Source: Mesorhizobium sp. WSM4311 (GTDB taxonomy: Bacteria; Pseudomonadota; Alphaproteobacteria; Rhizobiales; Rhizobiaceae). From it: a stretch of DNA of 64,000 nucleotides. Of the stretch, positions 63,875 through 64,000 are shown in pieces. The DNA lies in assembly GCF_002295115.1 (NCBI RefSeq), contig NZ_NSFV01000004.1, positions 62,001 to 126,000 of the forward strand, in the 5' to 3' direction. The position numbers and the translations under genes are program-made. Every line of letters starts with the position of its first letter. Positions within the stretch are counted from its first letter, which is position 1. The notes below the pieces were generated by a model that was not told where the DNA came from, searched no databases, and saw nothing but the letters and a program-made list of their open reading frames with translations.

Positions 63875-64000
63875 TTCGTCATACCGACCAAGAATTTGAG
63901 GTTGATATAAACGAACATGGCCTGTGTTTCAAGCCCGCCGTGCCGAACCGGCAAAAGGGCTGACAGCGTCAGCATTGCTCCAGGCGCATGGCCACCATGC

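Noticed and set aside
1..64000. CRISPR array, prophage, insertion sequence, tRNA or rRNA genes
   Set aside because: No spaced direct repeats, transposase, integrase or phage genes, and no cloverleaf-like sequence was recognised. A tRNAscan or covariance search was not possible, so a missed small RNA cannot be excluded.

Overview
The window is chromosomal DNA of an alphaproteobacterium in the Rhizobiales, most likely Mesorhizobium or a close relative. The evidence is the high GC content, a PodJ-like polarity protein, an Irr-type Fur regulator, a complete tad/cpa pilus locus next to a Flp pilin, the order rpsT-dnaA-dnaN-recF, and a mosaic palindromic repeat of a type I remember from Mesorhizobium intergenic regions. 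The genus is an inference from memory; no search was run. I found no phage, insertion sequence, CRISPR array, rRNA or tRNA. Gene density is high and nearly all of it is core chromosome.

Layout. 1-1.3 kb: an acyl-CoA dehydrogenase (cut by the window edge) and a LiuR-like MerR regulator, each preceded by a similar operator. 1.7-5.8 kb: PodJ-like polarity protein. 6-9.1 kb: TauE/SafE exporter, its TIGR02186-type partner and a short Hsp70. 9.1-14.9 kb: a LysR regulator divergent from a three-subunit molybdenum oxidoreductase resembling the cytoplasmic sulfite dehydrogenase SoeABC, led by a small coupled ORF. 14.9-20.9 kb, minus strand: PdeM nuclease and Lhr-type helicase (a DNA repair pair), NlpC/P60 hydrolase, MarR regulator and M17 aminopeptidase. 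21-33.2 kb: the Tad/Flp pilus locus (tadD, tadCBA, cpaEDCB, cpaA, flp, a CpaC-N-domain protein and two TadE-like pseudopilins).

33.2-37.8 kb: PhnD-like binding protein, deoB, mutM, enoyl-CoA hydratase and rpsT. 37.9-42.9 kb: a gene-free region of about 850 bp with DnaA-box-like sequences, then dnaA, dnaN and recF. 42.9-46.8 kb: ThiF/MoeB-like protein, GNAT, 2-hydroxyacid dehydrogenase, SH3 protein, DUF4260 protein and irr. 47-49.6 kb: fabA-fabB-fabI. 49.8-52.4 kb: a GGDEF/EAL protein and an RsmC-like methyltransferase. 52.5-63.8 kb, minus strand: the translation and RNA block rimP-nusA-ylxR-infB-rbfA-truB, then corA, rpsO and pnp.

How the parts may work together. The tad promoters carry TTAA-N7-TTAA-like sequences resembling CtrA sites, so piliation may be tied to the cell cycle, as PodJ-dependent polarity is in Caulobacter. 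TauE and the Soe-like enzyme could together handle sulfite by export and oxidation. I see no convincing undescribed multi-gene system. The most useful leads are the small ORF coupled to soeA, the CtrA-like sites, the LiuR-like operator pair, the rpsT-dnaA spacer, several short in-frame tandem repeats, and key-residue losses in the GGDEF domain, the ThiF/MoeB protein and the Irr heme motif.
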